Positions 53,857 to 62,482 of a stretch of DNA of 64,000 bases are shown in pieces. How positions within the stretch are numbered: the stretch's first letter is position 1; every line of letters begins with the position of its first letter. Under the pieces are notes generated by a model, which was not told the DNA's origin, did no database searches, and saw only the letters and a list, made by a program, of their open reading frames with translations. A program made the translations under genes and the position numbers. This stretch comes from Geitlerinema sp. BBD 1991-9. Lineage in GTDB: Bacteria > Cyanobacteriota > Cyanobacteriia > Cyanobacteriales > Geitlerinemataceae. The stretch covers positions 62,001 to 126,000 of the forward strand of contig LWRO01000001.1 of NCBI GenBank assembly GCA_001657325.1, given 5' to 3'.

Positions 53857-53959
53857 GGTTCTGTTTCTGGTGGTTGTGTTTCGGAGCAGCAATCGTATTG
53901 TGGCGCATTTTGGTACGGGACTTACGTTAAATTAGCGTTAGTGGAGAGGTGAGCGCACG

Positions 53960-54145
53960 ATGGGACGAAAAGCGAAACTCAAAAAGTTGCGTCGGGACGA
54001 GAAACTGAAGCCAGAAATACCGACGCCACCGCCAACGTTTGACGAGACACAGTTCGTTACGAATCTCGAACGTCAAGGCTACTCTCTCAAGCAGGGAGAT
54101 CGAGCGCCAGAGATTCCCCAGTCTGGGGCGGAGCCACAAGTTTAG
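53960..54145 (+). CDS. Small basic hypothetical protein
   Basis: A 61-residue protein with a good ribosome site (GAGAGGTG before ATG 53960). The N-terminus is strongly basic (MGRKAKLKKLRRDEKLKPE), then a Pro-rich stretch and an acidic-polar tail. It may bind nucleic acid or a ribosome, but nothing more can be said. It lies between the cupin and trpS. Confidence 0.55.
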   Translation: MGRKAKLKKLRRDEKLKPEIPTPPPTFDETQFVTNLERQGYSLKQGDRAPEIPQSGAEPQV

Positions 54146-54265
54146 CCACTAGGCGATACGGCGGACACCCGGTATGTCAAACTAGATGAAGTTAAAATTT
54201 TGTAACGTCGATCGATCTTATCTAAAGGACTAAGTCGATCGAACTTGTCGTCTCGATCGTTCGTC

Positions 54266-55276
54266 ATGGGCAAACAGCGCGTTCTCTCTGGTGTTCAACC
54301 CACGGGAAACCTTCACCTCGGGAACTATCTCGGGGCGATTCGGAACTGGGTGGAAAACCAGCATCAATACGAAAATTTCTTCTGTGTGGTGGACTTACAC
54401 GCGATTACCGTTCCCCACAACCCGGCCACCCTCGCCACCGATACTTACACGATCGCCGCTTTGTATCTCGCCTGTGGGATCGATCTCGACTGCTCGGATA
54501 TTTTCATTCAATCCCACATCAGCGCCCATAGCGAATTAACTTGGCTGCTCAACTGCATCACCCCAATTAACTGGCTGCAAGGGATGATTCAGTTTAAGGA
54601 AAAGGCACTCAAACAAGGTGAAAACGTCGGAACGGGACTGCTCGACTATCCCGTGTTGATGGCTGCGGACATTCTCCTTTACAATGCGGATAAGGTACCC
54701 GTGGGCGAGGATCAGAAGCAACACATCGAACTGACTCGCGATATCGTTATTCGCATCAACGATCGATTTGGCGATGCGGACAATCCGGTTTTGAAAATGC
54801 CCGATCCGTTGATTCGCGAGGATGGAGCGCGCATTATGAGTTTGATGGACGGAACGAAGAAAATGTCGAAATCCGATCCGTCGGAAATGAGCCGGATTAA
54901 CCTCCTCGATCCGCCTGATGTCATTACGAAGAAAATTAAAAAGTGCAAAACCGATCCGGTGCGCGGTTTGGAATTCGACAACCCAGAACGTCCCGAGTGC
55001 AACAACTTGCTGACACTGTATATGATGCTGTCTGGCAAGGATAAGGAGACCGTGGCGAACGAGTGTACCGATATGGGTTGGGGTCAATTCAAACCCTTGT
55101 TGGTCGAAACGACCGTGGAAGCCTTGCGTCCGATTCAGGAAACCTATAAAGAAGTGATGGACGATCGCGGTTATTTAGAATCAGTCTTACGTCGCGGCCG
55201 TGAAAATGCCGAATCGATCGCGCAACAGACGCTCGATCGAGTCAAAGATGCAATGGGCTTTTCTAAGCCGCTCTGA
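54266..55276 (+). CDS. trpS: Tryptophanyl-tRNA synthetase
   Basis: Class I synthetase that charges tRNA-Trp, 336 residues. The HIGH-type motif is GNLHLGNYLGA (about 15-25) and the KMSKS loop is KKMSKSDPS (about 199-207). VLSGVQPTG opens the Rossmann fold, and YPVLMAADILLYNADKVPVGEDQKQH is the Trp pocket (cited in parts). I start at ATG 54266. The longer frame begins at TTG 54245 without a better ribosome site. It precedes the MTHFR gene by 29 bases. Confidence 0.96.
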   Translation: MGKQRVLSGVQPTGNLHLGNYLGAIRNWVENQHQYENFFCVVDLHAITVPHNPATLATDTYTIAALYLACGIDLDCSDIFIQSHISAHSELTWLLNCITPINWLQGMIQFKEKALKQGENVGTGLLDYPVLMAADILLYNADKVPVGEDQKQHIELTRDIVIRINDRFGDADNPVLKMPDPLIREDGARIMSLMDGTKKMSKSDPSEMSRINLLDPPDVITKKIKKCKTDPVRGLEFDNPERPECNNLLTLYMMLSGKDKETVANECTDMGWGQFKPLLVETTVEALRPIQETYKEVMDDRGYLESVLRRGRENAESIAQQTLDRVKDAMGFSKPL

Positions 55277-55305
55277 GTTTCGAGTTCCCTTTATCTCAAT
55301 ACAGA

Positions 55306-56202
55306 ATGTCTCGTTTCCGCAACGCCGCCCACTCCGGAGAATTTCTCGTAACTGCCGAAGTTGCCCCCCCAAAGGGTAGCAACCCCGCCCACATGGTGGA
55401 AATGGCAAAATCTTTGAAAGGTCGCGTTCATGCCGTGAACATTACGGACGGATCGCGGGCGGTGTTACGAATGTCTCCCCTGCCAGCCTCGGTGATTCTG
55501 TTGCAACACGGAATTGAGCCGATTTGTCAGATGGCCTGTCGCGATCGAAATCGCATCGGCTTACAAGCGGATTTGATGGGCGCGCACGCTCTGGGAATTC
55601 ACAATATTTTGGCGTTGACGGGCGATCCGGTGGCCGCAGGCGATCAGCCAGACGCGAAAGGGGTATTCGATTTAGAGTCGGTGCGTTTGTTGCGGATTAT
55701 CGATAAGATGAATCGGGGTTTGGATTCTAACGATAAGCCGCTGAAGGATGGGAAAACGGACTTATTTGTTGGGGCAGCCGTCGATCCGCAGTTGTCGAGT
55801 TGGTCGGGTTTACAGCGTCGGTTCGAGCGCAAAATCGAAGCGGGGGCGCAGTTTTTTCAAAGTCAGTTGATTTCGGATTTCGATCGACTCGACAAGTTTA
55901 TGAGTGAGGTGGCTTCAGGTTATGGTAAACCGATCTTGGCGGGAATTTTCTTAATTAAATCGGCGAAAAACGCTCGATTTATTAATAAGTATGTGCCAGG
56001 AGTTCATATTACGGACGAGACGATCGCTCGACTCGAAAAAGCCTCCGATCCCCTGCGAGAAGGAATGGCAATCGCTGCCGAACAAGTCCGCTTGGCTCGC
56101 GATCTTTGCCACGGCGTTCACATGATGGCCATTCGTACAGAACACCTGATTCCGGAAATTCTCGATATGGCGGATGTCGCTTCGATCGACGAAACCTGCT
56201 AG
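55306..56202 (+). CDS. metF: Methylenetetrahydrofolate reductase
   Basis: Reduces 5,10-methylene-THF to 5-methyl-THF for methionine synthesis, 298 residues with a TIM barrel. TAEVAPPKGSNPAHMVEMA near the N-terminus, ICQMACRDRNRIGLQADL (substrate loop) and ILALTGDPVAAGDQ (FAD-binding turn) are typical. It lies 29 bases after trpS on the same strand, probably one transcript. Cyanobacterial MTHFRs often form a group apart from the Escherichia coli enzyme; I do not claim the electron donor. Confidence 0.9.
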   Translation: MSRFRNAAHSGEFLVTAEVAPPKGSNPAHMVEMAKSLKGRVHAVNITDGSRAVLRMSPLPASVILLQHGIEPICQMACRDRNRIGLQADLMGAHALGIHNILALTGDPVAAGDQPDAKGVFDLESVRLLRIIDKMNRGLDSNDKPLKDGKTDLFVGAAVDPQLSSWSGLQRRFERKIEAGAQFFQSQLISDFDRLDKFMSEVASGYGKPILAGIFLIKSAKNARFINKYVPGVHITDETIARLEKASDPLREGMAIAAEQVRLARDLCHGVHMMAIRTEHLIPEILDMADVASIDETC

Positions 56203-56345
56203 TTCTTCGTTCGTGTTAAGGAATTTGAAAAAAAGAACTCGTGCTTCTCTCTTTACATTTTTTAATTAACGTTTTATTGACATTTTCAAAATATAAATTT
56301 AATTGATATTAAAATGGTAAATTGTCTCATTCGTGGAGATCTTCA

Positions 56346-57188
56346 ATGAGTCGAACCAGAGTTATTTCTCGCGAATACAAATTAATGCTACGGGTCGATC
56401 GATTTGTGGGAAATCGGGTGCAACTCCTCGATGCAGCGAGTGCGTTTTGGCAAGCTTTACAACCCGTCCTCGAACCCTACACTTTCGGCGTAACGGGAAA
56501 TCTCGATTCGATCGAAAAGCATCGTGCAGTCCGGTTTTACGACACGGAAACAAACCAACTCCGTCAGAACGATTACGTATTCCGCGAACGGATCGATCTC
56601 GAACGAAACCAACGAGAAGTCACCCTGAAATTTCGTCACCCCGATCGATATATCGTCGTCGATCGCAACATGGATGCTGCCGAGCGAAATCGTGGAAAAA
56701 CGAAACTCGAGGAAGACATCAAACCGCCGTTTCTCAAGCTTTATAGCTTTTCAACCAAGCAGGACATCGACGACGATCGATCGTTCGATCGTCTCAAAGA
56801 TATTGACGATTTGTATCCCGACTTTTCCAAGAAACTCGATAACTATAAGAAAAAAGTTTCCCTACACTGTCTCGGCAATTTTACAGCCCGAGAGCTAGTA
56901 GTGACCGGGGGCTTCTTCAAACTTCGCAAGTCACCAGAACGCAACGCCGAATGTGCGTTAGTGGCTTGGTACGTCAACGGAGGAGATGCGGAAACGCCCC
57001 AAGTGGTCGAATTTAGTTTTCGCTACGGCGACGAGAAAGAAGACTACTCTGGAAAAATGGCACGACGGGCTTACAACGTGTTTCAAGGAATTCAGTCAGG
57101 ACTGACGAACTGGATCGATCCGAAGTCGAAAACGAAAACAGCTTACGTATACCATTTGGCGTCTCAAGCGTTGCCGATTTCCTCTTGA
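56346..57188 (+). CDS. Hypothetical protein with possible CYTH-like fold
   Basis: A 280-residue protein with a beta-rich, charged composition. ISREYKLMLRV near the N-terminus, RFYDTETNQL, YVFRERIDLERNQREVTLKFRHPDRY (in parts) and KKKVSLHC recall the alternating ExExK and RxR strands of CYTH tunnel enzymes, but the standard ExExK motif is not exact. I treat the fold as a suggestion. I start at ATG 56346, preceded by TGGAG. It sits after an AT-rich leader with TTGACA-like sequence. Confidence 0.6.
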   Translation: MSRTRVISREYKLMLRVDRFVGNRVQLLDAASAFWQALQPVLEPYTFGVTGNLDSIEKHRAVRFYDTETNQLRQNDYVFRERIDLERNQREVTLKFRHPDRYIVVDRNMDAAERNRGKTKLEEDIKPPFLKLYSFSTKQDIDDDRSFDRLKDIDDLYPDFSKKLDNYKKKVSLHCLGNFTARELVVTGGFFKLRKSPERNAECALVAWYVNGGDAETPQVVEFSFRYGDEKEDYSGKMARRAYNVFQGIQSGLTNWIDPKSKTKTAYVYHLASQALPISS

Positions 57189-57265
57189 CGGACTGAGAAA
57201 ATCGCGAAAAGATGCTGGTGTACGCTCGTTCGCGAAGCGGAACAGAGGTCTATCGATCGACAACC

Positions 57266-58009
57266 ATGACAGAATTCGAGATTCAAACCCAGTGGGTGAA
57301 AGTTCCCAACGGCGACTTGGAAATCGACGCTTATCTCGCTCAACCGACGGGTGAGGGGAGATTTCCCGGTGTCGTCGTGTTTCAAGAAGTGTTCGGCGTT
57401 AACGTTCACATCCGCGATGTCACCGAACGTCTGGCGAAAGAAGGTTACGTCACGATCGCTCCAGCTTTGTACCAACGTCTCGAACCGGGGTTTGAGGTGG
57501 GGTACGGTGAAGAGGATTTGAAAAAAGGGCGAGAATACAAAGTTCAAACGAAAGCATCGGAACTTCTCAGTGATACTCAAGCCTCGATCGACTACTTAAA
57601 AACGCTCTCCAACACCACGGACAAATTCGGCTGTATCGGGTTTTGTTTTGGCGGACACGTCGCTTATCTCGTCGCTCAGTTAGACGATCTCGATGCTGTT
57701 GCGTCTTTTTATGGAGCGGGAATTGCTGTTCTGTGTCCTGGCGAAGAGAACCAAGTTACGATCGATTTTACAAAAGATATTGCGGGAACGATTTATCTAT
57801 TTTTCGGAACGGAAGATCCGCTCGTTCCGCTCCTACAGGTTGATGAAATTGAAGCCGCTTTAACCGAACATAAAATTGATTACAAAATTTTCCGCTATGA
57901 GGGAGCGGGACATGGCTTTTTCTGCGATCGACGAGCGAGTTATCTAGAGGAAGCTGCTCGCGATGCTTGGCAACATACGTTACAACTTTACGATCGCGTA
58001 TTGCGCTAA
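57266..58009 (+). CDS. Dienelactone hydrolase family protein
   Basis: A 247-residue alpha/beta hydrolase. The nucleophile Cys lies in IGFCFGGHVAY (about residue 133), the Asp in GTEDPLVPL and the His in GAGHGFFCDR. These form the DLH triad. PGVVVFQEVFGVNVHIRDVTERLA is the usual first part. Role in the cell unknown; dienelactone degradation as such is not likely in a cyanobacterium. I start at ATG 57266. Confidence 0.92.
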   Translation: MTEFEIQTQWVKVPNGDLEIDAYLAQPTGEGRFPGVVVFQEVFGVNVHIRDVTERLAKEGYVTIAPALYQRLEPGFEVGYGEEDLKKGREYKVQTKASELLSDTQASIDYLKTLSNTTDKFGCIGFCFGGHVAYLVAQLDDLDAVASFYGAGIAVLCPGEENQVTIDFTKDIAGTIYLFFGTEDPLVPLLQVDEIEAALTEHKIDYKIFRYEGAGHGFFCDRRASYLEEAARDAWQHTLQLYDRVLR

Positions 58010-58097
58010 CTGCTTAAATGGATCTATGGTCAGGGTGGGGTTTCCCTGCCCTCAATTGTCAGAATATGTCAACAGAAACCCAAAAATCATCGCAAAA

Positions 58098-58970
58098 TTA
58101 GGGCGTCGAGGTTTCGTCGTGTCGCCAAATATAATCGGCGAGGGGACGTTCGGGAGTTGACGGAAGATCGGAATCGGGGTCAAATAAGACTAAAGCATGG
58201 TGTAAATTGGGGATTCTGCGATCGACGCGATCGGGAATCCCATCGCCGTAAATAATGTGACCTTGTCCCGCTAACACGACCATCTGGGTATCGGGGTTTT
58301 GGATGAGAAATTGTGCGATACGATCGGCCATGGTTTCGTCCCAAAGTACCTGTGCTTCAAAGAATCGATCGAATCCGTCACTCGAACCATGACCCTGATG
58401 GTGTCGATCGAAGATCTCTTTTAACCATTGGCGATAAAACTCGTTATCCGTTCGCAGATCTTCGATGGGCGGAACGAAGTCTCGGTAGTCTGCGCTGATA
58501 TTGTCAAATCCACCGATTGCAACTTGGCGCAATGCTTCGCTCGGTGCGTTCAGTGCGATGACAGGAATTCCATTCGTTTTGGCAAAATCTAGAATCGGGG
58601 CGTACAGTTCCCAGGGAAAGCCCCATCGAGTTTCGTATTCCGTCTGTTCGAGCAATTCAGCTTCCGTAATGTCTCCCGTTAAGTATCGATCGATGGCTTC
58701 TTGATAGGGACGTTGAAACATTTCCATCCCGATGGCAAGATTGGGATTTTCTGCATAGAGAGAGCGCAAAATTTCGAGTTGAGTGATGTGGTGATCGACT
58801 CGATCGTGTGTTTCGCCGAGATAGATAATATCGGCTTGATAAAGATTAGAAATAAATTCGTTGCGACTGTACGTTTGTGTTTGTGAGGGATTCTCGATCG
58901 TCTGCGCCCAAACCGGAACACCGCAGCACAGCCACGCACTCAGTAAACAAGCAGAAAATTGAACTTTCAT
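58098..58970 (-). CDS. ChaN family (DUF399) haem-binding-type protein
   Basis: A 290-residue secreted protein. A signal peptide (about 5-22, ending VWAQ) precedes the ChaN domain. IIYLGETHDRVDHHITQLEIL, AIGMEMFQRPYQEAI, and VVLAGQGHIIYGDGIPDRV are characteristic, with conserved His and Glu residues. ChaN of Campylobacter binds haem as a lipoprotein. Here no lipobox Cys is evident, although a cysteine pair lies in the signal region. Function in cyanobacteria is unknown. Confidence 0.85.
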   Translation of the reverse strand: MKVQFSACLLSAWLCCGVPVWAQTIENPSQTQTYSRNEFISNLYQADIIYLGETHDRVDHHITQLEILRSLYAENPNLAIGMEMFQRPYQEAIDRYLTGDITEAELLEQTEYETRWGFPWELYAPILDFAKTNGIPVIALNAPSEALRQVAIGGFDNISADYRDFVPPIEDLRTDNEFYRQWLKEIFDRHHQGHGSSDGFDRFFEAQVLWDETMADRIAQFLIQNPDTQMVVLAGQGHIIYGDGIPDRVDRRIPNLHHALVLFDPDSDLPSTPERPLADYIWRHDETSTP

Positions 58971-59063
58971 ATTTCAAGCTGATGTTAAATCACTTCGATC
59001 GAATATCCGCTTGTTCGACGAACGACGCCTTCCACTTTAACGCAATTTCACCTGTTTTGCGAG

Positions 59064-59155
59064 GATCGAGTCTAATACCCATAACGGTAATTATCGGTAT
59101 TAGACTCGATCGAACGATCCCCCAAAATGCTTATAAGAAAAGCATTTTGGGGGAT
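59064..59155. repeat. Two adjacent perfect 16-bp hairpins
   Basis: Hairpin one has arms 59064-59079 and 59096-59111 around a 16-base loop that itself contains ATAA and TTAT. Hairpin two has arms 59117-59132 and 59140-59155 around seven bases. Only five bases separate them. They may be remnants of mobile elements or a terminator for the plus strand. Confidence 0.85.
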
Positions 59156-59494
59156 ATTGGTGTTGAAGCAGAAAAGCGTACAATATTTTTTGAGTCGGCA
59201 AAGGAAAACGCGAGTTGCAAAATTGCGTTTTGCAGTTAGTGAAGCACTCAGAGATTGGGAATTATAGCTGAAAATCTTTGGATTTTAACCCAAAATTCTC
59301 TGCCGCCTAACACACCCTACCGCTGAAAAAGGTGCAAGAACAATCGCAGATCGAAAAGCTGAACTGAAAATTACCATCGAAACAAAAAATATCATATCGC
59401 CGCAAACACATCGACTTCGCCGTTAACTAGAAGTGTTCCCACCCATACTAATACACCGTTTTGAGTGTAGGGGGACGATCCGATCGTTTGCCTC

Positions 59495-59525
59495 GATGTT
59501 CTGCAACATCGCTAAGCAGAACATC
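59495..59525 (+). repeat. Hairpin in the glyS leader
   Basis: GATGTTCTGC pairs with GCAGAACATC, a perfect 10-bp stem with 11-base loop, 89 bases before the glyS start. It might be regulatory or chance. I recognise no known riboswitch. Confidence 0.4.
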
Positions 59526-59614
59526 ATCGCGGTAAACTGTTTCGAGTGCGTCGGGACACTCAGCAATCGATCGCACTCGTCGTACACCTCCCATCGTTCA
59601 CTCGAATCAAGGCA

Positions 59615-61765
59615 ATGCCTACGTTTGTTTTAGAAGTCGGTACCGAAGAACTGCCCGCCAGCTTTGTGGAAGGGGCGATCGAACAGTGGCAAGAACGCAT
59701 TCCCACCAGCCTCGCGGAAGCATTTGTCGAACCGGAAGCGGTGGAGGTGTACGGAACGCCACGCCGTCTCGCTGTTGTTTTGCGAAACCTCCCCGACAAA
59801 CAAAACGATCGAACTGAAGATATCAAAGGCCCCCCAGTCAAAGCCGCTTACAAAGACGGAAAACCCACCAAAGCTGCTGAAGGCTTCGCCCGCAAACAAA
59901 ACGTCTCCCTTGACGATCTCGAAATTCGCGACACTGAAAAAGGCGAATTCGTCTTCGTCCGCAAACAGATTCCCGGTCGTCCTACAGCCGATATTTTAAA
60001 AGAACTCGTTCCCCAGTGGATCTTCAAACTCGAGGGCAAACGCTTCATGCGCTGGGGAGACGGAGACGTGCGCTTTCCCCGTCCAATTCGCTGGCTGGTG
60101 GCACTCCTCGACGATGCCGTGTTGCCCCTCGAAGTCGTCAGTGGTTCCGATACCATCGCCAGCGATCGAATCTCTTCGGGACATCGCGTTTTGCACCCGG
60201 AACCCATCTCGATCGAAACCGCATCAGACTACATTGAAGCCTTACGTCAAGCTTATATCGAAGTCGATCCAGAACGACGTAAAACGGCGATCGTCGAAGG
60301 CATTAATACCGAAGCCAAAAAAGTGAGCGGCACAGCCGAGATTCCCGAAGATTTACTGACAGAAGTCGTTCATCTCGTCGAATATCCAACTGCCGTTACC
60401 GGAAAGTTCGACGAAGAATTTCTCATTCTTCCCCCAGAAGTGATTACCACCGTCATGGTGTCGCACCAACGGTACTTCCCCGTTCTGAACGAGAAAAATT
60501 CCAAAGAACTTCTGCCCTATTTTATTACCATTTCCAACGGCGATCCGGCGAAATCTGAGATTGTCGCCGCCGGAAACGAACGGGTGATTCGGGCGAGATT
60601 GGCAGATGGCGAGTTTTTCTATAAAGCTGATTGCGAAAAACCCCTTGAAACGATGATGCCCAAATTGGAAAGCGTTACCTTCCAAGAAGATTTGGGAACA
60701 GTGAAAGATAAGGTCGATCGATTGACGAAAATTGCCGATCGAATCGCCGAAGCACTTCAGCTGTCCGACGAAGAGAAAATGAAAATTCGTCGCGCCGCTT
60801 ACCTCTGCAAAGCCGATCTCGTCAGTCAAATGGTGTACGAGTTTCCGGAATTGCAGGGGGCAATGGGGGAAAAATACGCCCTCGTCAGTGGCGAAAATGC
60901 GGAAGTTGCTAAAGCGATTTTCGAGCATTATCTTCCCCGTGGGGCGGATGATATTTTCCCCGAAACTCTCACTGGACAAGTGATTGGTTTAGCCGATCGC
61001 CTCGATACCTTGGTGAGTATTTTTGGTTTAGGAATGTTGCCGAGTGGTTCGTCCGATCCCTTTGCGTTGCGACGTGCAGCCAACGCCGTAGTAAATATTA
61101 CTTGGACGGCGAATTTAGAGTTAAACCTCGATCGACTGTTGCAAAGCAGCGTTGCTGATTTCCAAAGCGCATATCCGAAAGCTTCGTCAGAACTGTTATC
61201 GCAACTTCAAGGATTTTTCTTGCAACGGATTCAAACCCTACTGCAAGATGAAAAAAGCATTGATTACGACCTCGTTAACGCTGTTTTGGGGGAAAACGAT
61301 CTCGAATACACTGAACGGGCGTTAACCGACTTACTCGACGTGCGCGATCGAGCAGAATTTTTACAATCGATTCGTAGCGACAAAACCCTCGATACCATCT
61401 ACGAAACCGTCAATCGATCGACTCGACTCGCCAAACAAGGCGATCTCGACACGCAACAACTCAATCCGCGTCCCATTGTCACACCCGATCGCTTCGAGTC
61501 TCCCGCTGAACAGGCGTTTTACGATGCGTTGGTGAAGTTGCTTCCCCGAACGGAAGCCGCCCGACAAGAGCGCAACTACCGACAGCTCATCGACGCTTTA
61601 GCAGAAATTGCGCCCACCGTCAGCGAGTTTTTCGACGGAGAAACGAGCGTGTTAGTCATGGCTGAAGATGAGAACGTAAAGCGCAATCGTTTGAATCTGT
61701 TAGGACTGTTGCGAAATCACGCCCGCGTTCTAGCAGATTTTGGCGCAATTGTCAAGAGTGCCTGA
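59615..61765 (+). CDS. glyS: Glycyl-tRNA synthetase beta subunit
   Basis: tRNA-recognition chain of the tetrameric glycyl-tRNA synthetase, 716 residues. [17 protein letters not shown] opens it, and [41 protein letters not shown] and [13 protein letters not shown] (cited in parts) are conserved. The HD-like and anticodon-binding regions follow toward the end. I start at ATG 59615. The longer frame adds 23 residues that look unrelated. The partner glyQ is about 43 kb to the left on the same strand. Confidence 0.96.
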   Translation: MPTFVLEVGTEELPASFVEGAIEQWQERIPTSLAEAFVEPEAVEVYGTPRRLAVVLRNLPDKQNDRTEDIKGPPVKAAYKDGKPTKAAEGFARKQNVSLDDLEIRDTEKGEFVFVRKQIPGRPTADILKELVPQWIFKLEGKRFMRWGDGDVRFPRPIRWLVALLDDAVLPLEVVSGSDTIASDRISSGHRVLHPEPISIETASDYIEALRQAYIEVDPERRKTAIVEGINTEAKKVSGTAEIPEDLLTEVVHLVEYPTAVTGKFDEEFLILPPEVITTVMVSHQRYFPVLNEKNSKELLPYFITISNGDPAKSEIVAAGNERVIRARLADGEFFYKADCEKPLETMMPKLESVTFQEDLGTVKDKVDRLTKIADRIAEALQLSDEEKMKIRRAAYLCKADLVSQMVYEFPELQGAMGEKYALVSGENAEVAKAIFEHYLPRGADDIFPETLTGQVIGLADRLDTLVSIFGLGMLPSGSSDPFALRRAANAVVNITWTANLELNLDRLLQSSVADFQSAYPKASSELLSQLQGFFLQRIQTLLQDEKSIDYDLVNAVLGENDLEYTERALTDLLDVRDRAEFLQSIRSDKTLDTIYETVNRSTRLAKQGDLDTQQLNPRPIVTPDRFESPAEQAFYDALVKLLPRTEAARQERNYRQLIDALAEIAPTVSEFFDGETSVLVMAEDENVKRNRLNLLGLLRNHARVLADFGAIVKSA

Positions 61766-62482
61766 ATCTGAGGTTATAGCGATAGAGATGCAATCGCATC
61801 TCTATCGTAAAGGTTGGAAATTTAACTCAATTCTCATCTGGCATTTCTCCATCCTCGAGATCGAACTTTCAAAATATTCCGTTCTCGCCAAACTCTCAAA
61901 AATGGTTTGGAGCAAGAGTCTAATGTAAAGTTCACAAAAGTTGGCGATCGTTAAGGCGATTTTTTCAAGAAAAAAATCCACGCCACACCCATAAACACCT
62001 TCTATTTAGATAAAATATACAGTTCTAGATGCTGAAAAACTGTGTCGATCGAGTCTTGAGAGAGATATTGTAGGATCGATTGAAATACTCTAGATACTGA
62101 CGCCGATCGATTTGAAGGCTTGAAATATAATTAAATTTTACGAAGAATCTTCAACGTCACGAACAACAGATTGAGTAATAGAGAAGCTTTAAAAACGTGT
62201 AAATAGTATGAATCGATCGATCGAAAGAAACTCGAGGAGACCGATCGAGCTATATCATCCCATCAGACGCCTGAACTGTGAAATACGAACGAAGAAGTTT
62301 GATTCACATCCTCCTACAAAATTCTTAAAATATTTTCAATGGGAACTGTATATCGGCTCTTCTGAGAAAGATGATTTTTAGGCGATAATATAGAGTCGTT
62401 AGTATAGACTTTCAAGCCAGGGGGTCCGTGCGAAACCTCGATCGGCCGCGATCCTGCTCTGCGTCTTGGTATACGAGCCACA
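61766..62482. other. Gene-free stretch after glyS
   Basis: After a hairpin at 61780-61807 the sequence is AT-rich to about 62,350 and then returns to normal composition at the sensor gene leader. Minus-strand frames here only shadow the next gene. No other feature is evident. Confidence 0.5.
61780..61807. terminator. Perfect 12-bp hairpin after glyS
   Basis: CGATAGAGATGC pairs with GCATCTCTATCG around AATC. It lies 15 bases after the glyS stop. The form GATGC-AATC-GCATC is common as an extragenic repeat, so it may be both repeat and terminator. Confidence 0.65.

Larger units (their letters stand above)
58971..59614. other. Hairpin-rich gap between the ChaN-type gene and glyS
   Basis: The region holds twin perfect hairpins (59064-59155) and a further one in the glyS leader (59495-59525). 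Short frames cross it but have no start signals. I see no tRNA or named RNA. Confidence 0.55.
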
